From: Candidatus Njordarchaeum guaymasense
Lineage (GTDB): Archaea > Asgardarchaeota > Njordarchaeia > Njordarchaeales > Njordarchaeaceae
Length of the DNA: 64,000 nucleotides
Assembly: GCA_030587605.1 (NCBI GenBank)
Contig: JAUQYT010000196.1
Span: forward strand, 1-64,000
Reading direction: 5' to 3'
The stretch's first letter is position 1. Every line of letters begins with the position of its first letter. Positions 61,577 to 64,000 of the stretch are shown in pieces. The translations under genes were made by a program, and so were the position numbers. The notes beneath the pieces were generated by a model. It worked only from the letters and a program-made list of their open reading frames with translations. It did no database searches and had not been told where the DNA came from.

Positions 61577-63346
61577 TCAAATGGTGAACTCATTCTTGAT
61601 GCGTTCTAGTAGTATCTTGGCCTCAGTTCTGGGGTCCGGTCTTATTACCTTCGTGACATTAAACTCACTCTTGTTTAGGTTTGATTTTCGGTTAGGAGAG
61701 GATCTTCCTACCAGAATTATCTCGATTCCAAGTATTTTTGAGAAGATTGACTTGTTTTCTCCTGCCTCGTCATCGATGCTTGGGAGCATGTCGTCAATTC
61801 TCGTTTCTAATAACTCTTCTCCCAGTTTTCCGGATAACGTACATGGTATTGTACCGGTTCCATCATCAAGTGTCAGGCTGTATAGAACTCTCATGGTGGG
61901 CTCATCAATGCTACCGTCTTTTGGACAGAGCCATTCGCCCTCTTGCCTGCTGACTTTTCGAAAACACTTGGGGCAGGCTCTATAAACCGGGGTCTTACTC
62001 TGAACCCTCGTTATCATACCTCTGATCTCTGCGCTCTCTCCATCTCTTAATTCGCAGATCCTCTTCCTAGGGATCTTGTCCTGTGCCTGCTGTACCTCCA
62101 GAGATGTGTTCTTCAGACTCCCATTTGTCGAACTTCCATCATCTCTCTTATTCCTAACTTCAAGTGATCCCAGATCCTTGATATGTATCTCCAATTCCCC
62201 TTTGATTCCACGCTTAAAGTTTCCTTCCTTAATTCTTATGAAATCGCCTTTCTTTAGTCTCCTCAGTCTTTCGGCATTTTCTCCCCACGCCACAACTCTA
62301 ATGGAGGAGGCTTTGTCTGATAAAATGAATGAAAGTATCTTTCCCGTTTCTCCGTTGCTACGGGCAAATTCCCTGAACTTAGGTTCCTCCGCTATCAAAC
62401 CTTCGGAAGGATGGGTTGACCTATGTATTATCTGACTTCCTTCACAAACGTCTCTGGTTGCAGGCGCGCCGTTTCTTGCATTAGGAGGATTCACTTTCAC
62501 TGTCGCAGAAGGGTTAACGTGAACTTCAATCTCGCCATTTCTGTTGGCTCGAACTCTCCCCGATGTAACCTCTAAAACATAGCCATTTCTAACATTTTCC
62601 ATAAGGGAGGTCCTATCATTCCAGAAAACGACTCTAACCTTCTCACCCGTTTCATCTGCTAGAATCAGGCTCGACAATTTTGCTTCTCTACCGTCTTTAG
62701 TTTGGACAACTTTGACCCCGTAGACTTCCTGAACAATCCCAGTAATGTCGGCTTCATTAATGTCGGCAGTCAGGTCTCTGATTTTCATGGTTTTCGTAGA
62801 GTGCTTAGGAAAATCAATTTCTCTAATATCTGAGGGATTTATTTCCAGATGCCCTCTTTTCCCCACATGCAGTTCAACTCTTCCACCTAAGTCCTCTCTC
62901 ACGTAGCCATTACGAATCCTGATAATGTCGCCCTCGTTGGCCCTACTATCCTGAATATGTTTTGCTGGCTCTCCCCATAGCACAACGTTTATGTCACCGC
63001 TCTTGTCGACGAGCGTCAGATTTGTCACAATACCTTTGTTACCACTTTTATCGACAAACTCTCTCAGGGGTTTAACTTTTGCAATCCTACCAGTGATTGT
63101 GACATTACTCATCCCGGCGACCAGATCGCCAATGGTTAGGCTTAGGTCCTCCCCCTCAAAACCTGGGAGGGCCTCTACCCCCAGCTCCTTTGCAATTATG
63201 TCCGCAGCGCCTTCGTCACTTATCATCCAACTGAGCGTAATCTTCTTCTTCTCAATCAGGTCAAAAACCTGCTTTCTGGACAATCCTTTCTCTTCGACTA
63301 TCTTGTTAATTATCTCCTCCAGGGTCATTCTAGGTAACTTCTTCAT
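61577..63346 (-). CDS. Replication protein A, large (RPA1-type)
   Basis: 589 residues. Four OB folds in tandem: residues ~65-160 (LVAGMSNVTITGRIAKVKPL), ~190-285 (MKIRDLTADINEADITGIVQ), ~330-390 (GKILSFILSDKASSIRVVAW) and ~435-540 with an embedded zinc-type element (RACPKCFRKVSRQEGEWLCP). An N-terminal helical domain is present. It binds single-stranded DNA in replication and repair. Confidence 0.9.
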   Translation of the reverse strand: MKKLPRMTLEEIINKIVEEKGLSRKQVFDLIEKKKITLSWMISDEGAADIIAKELGVEALPGFEGEDLSLTIGDLVAGMSNVTITGRIAKVKPLREFVDKSGNKGIVTNLTLVDKSGDINVVLWGEPAKHIQDSRANEGDIIRIRNGYVREDLGGRVELHVGKRGHLEINPSDIREIDFPKHSTKTMKIRDLTADINEADITGIVQEVYGVKVVQTKDGREAKLSSLILADETGEKVRVVFWNDRTSLMENVRNGYVLEVTSGRVRANRNGEIEVHVNPSATVKVNPPNARNGAPATRDVCEGSQIIHRSTHPSEGLIAEEPKFREFARSNGETGKILSFILSDKASSIRVVAWGENAERLRRLKKGDFIRIKEGNFKRGIKGELEIHIKDLGSLEVRNKRDDGSSTNGSLKNTSLEVQQAQDKIPRKRICELRDGESAEIRGMITRVQSKTPVYRACPKCFRKVSRQEGEWLCPKDGSIDEPTMRVLYSLTLDDGTGTIPCTLSGKLGEELLETRIDDMLPSIDDEAGENKSIFSKILGIEIILVGRSSPNRKSNLNKSEFNVTKVIRPDPRTEAKILLERIKNEFTI

Positions 63347-63482
63347 CTCTGATTAACCTCATCAACATAACATAATATCTAATTATGTGATGAACGGCTT
63401 TAAAGTTCTCTAATCGCATTCGAAGAAGTATGCCTCTGATCTAGCAGTGGGTTTGGTATCAGGACCTGGTTGATCAAATTGG

Positions 63483-63719
63483 CTATCGTCTTGTTCTTTT
63501 CCTAAGCTTGGCGACATAGATCCTCAAGTCAGTTCTTATTATACTGTTCTTAGCGGTGTTATTTTCACTTTCTAGTTGTGCCACGAATTCCAGTATTGAA
63601 TTCGCCGATTCTAGATGCTTGTCTATCAGTTCTTCAACCGATCGTATCTCGGCAAGGTACGGTTTTACCTCTTGCAGTACTTCGTACAATAATTCTTTCT
63701 CATTGTCCTTCAGGGTCAT
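63483..63719 (-). CDS. Small coiled-coil protein, unknown
   Basis: 78 residues, nearly all helical with heptad-like hydrophobics (LLYEVLQEVKPYLAEIRSVE, IDKHLESANSILEFVAQLES). It lies downstream of a 37-residue membrane protein and upstream of RPA on the same strand. No family recognised. Confidence 0.55.
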   Translation of the reverse strand: MTLKDNEKELLYEVLQEVKPYLAEIRSVEELIDKHLESANSILEFVAQLESENNTAKNSIIRTDLRIYVAKLRKRTRR

Positions 63720-63801
63720 GCTTCAGGACACCAGTTCTCTTCTTCTCCCCTGAATAACAGAAGAAATACAAAGAATGGCGCAGCACTCTTCGCGAACAAA
63801 T

Positions 63802-63915
63802 CTATGTGACTAGTTTCTCTTCCTCTCCAAATATCTGGTACGCTAAGATAAATGCTATCGCTACACCAATTAACAGCATCAGTATGACCACGATAGTGTC
63901 GAATGCGAGTGCCAA
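63802..63915 (-). CDS. 37-residue single-span membrane protein
   Basis: From a TTG at 63915 with GGAGATG ~10 bases upstream: a short N-terminus, a hydrophobic helix (VVILMLLIGVAIAFILAYQI) and an acidic tail FGEEEKLVT. An 80-residue frame overlaps it in another phase but is hydrophilic and irregular. It is co-oriented with the coiled-coil gene and may form a small membrane complex with it. Codes for no known family that I can name. Confidence 0.5.
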   Translation of the reverse strand: MALAFDTIVVILMLLIGVAIAFILAYQIFGEEEKLVT

Positions 63916-64000
63916 AATTCATCATCTCCAGCTGGTTCATGATTAGGTAAACTAGCATGGATATTTATCATTTCCCTCATTAAGTATCAGATGACAGCAT

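Noticed and set aside
63716..63958. 80-codon minus-strand frame at the right edge
   Set aside because: Irregular composition; the alternative phase encodes a clean single-span membrane peptide with its own ribosome binding site.
1..64000. Asgard archaeal origin
   Set aside because: OST-like, Elf1 and PAC-like hints are not enough: no actin, ESCRT, small GTPase or other Asgard hallmark genes are visible, so I keep a TACK/Bathyarchaeia-like assignment.

Overview
This 64 kb window is archaeal chromosome from the TACK side of the tree. It carries both subunits of the archaeal D-family DNA polymerase, which classical Crenarchaeota lack, together with Sec61-beta, an Elf1-like zinc ribbon, ribosomal protein S30e, LSm proteins, two Orc1/Cdc6 proteins, RadA/RadB, an XPD-type helicase, CDP-archaeol synthase and a CofE-type coenzyme F420 ligase. 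A Bathyarchaeia-like organism is my best guess, but that is inference; no rRNA gene is present to fix it. Many starts are TTG or GTG with GGAGG- or GGTG-type ribosome binding sites.

Layout. 1-5 kb: a membrane-anchored HerA/VirB4-type ATPase that runs off the left edge, and a lone A-type ATP synthase subunit A gene. 5-25 kb: a dense information-processing block with radA (apparent AUU start), an intron-bearing tRNA-Arg, a phosphoribosyltransferase-type regulator, a hydrogenase maturation protease, a tRNA endonuclease subunit lacking the expected catalytic histidine, gcvT, cofE, topA, an OST3/OSTC-like membrane protein, carS, radB, an XPD-like helicase, a possible proteasome-assembly chaperone, an HD phosphohydrolase, two tRNAs with two and three introns, the polD small subunit and orc1/cdc6. 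26-26.75 kb: a candidate replication origin with origin recognition boxes (ORBs), an AT-rich stretch and a second family of TTCACA/TGTGAA repeats. 26.75-29.4 kb: a ParA/ParB partition cassette with inverted repeats and two unassigned partner genes. 29.5-38.9 kb: an XRE-CBS regulator, a four-subunit 2-oxoacid:ferredoxin oxidoreductase operon, DUF2070, ZPR1-like, LSm, Sec61-beta, glyA and a CBS protein. 38.9-46.3 kb: the polD large subunit, a pilus/secretion-type ATPase and a divergent TFB. 46.3-53.4 kb: LSm, the ribosomal L3-L4-L23-L2 operon, a SPOUT methyltransferase, a membrane-anchored protein resembling OST48, hxlB, a MoaD/SAMP-like ubiquitin fold and S17e. 53.4-64 kb: three more multi-intron tRNAs, a C/D-box sRNA candidate, S30e, a second Orc1/Cdc6, a radical SAM protein, an Ncs6/TtuA tRNA thiolase, the SRP 7S RNA, archease, DUF92, Elf1 and RPA.

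How it fits together. Two themes stand out. The first is replication and segregation: polD small subunit, orc1/cdc6, a winged-helix protein, ORBs and a ParABS-like cassette lie side by side, with polD large subunit, RPA, a second Orc1, RadA, RadB and TopA elsewhere in the window. The second is tRNA maturation: all six tRNA genes found are interrupted, with 13 inferred introns in total, many outside the canonical 37/38 site (D-loop, variable arm, T-loop). An endonuclease subunit and archease (partner of the RtcB ligase) are also present. I ran no folding or database search; all family names come from motif reading.
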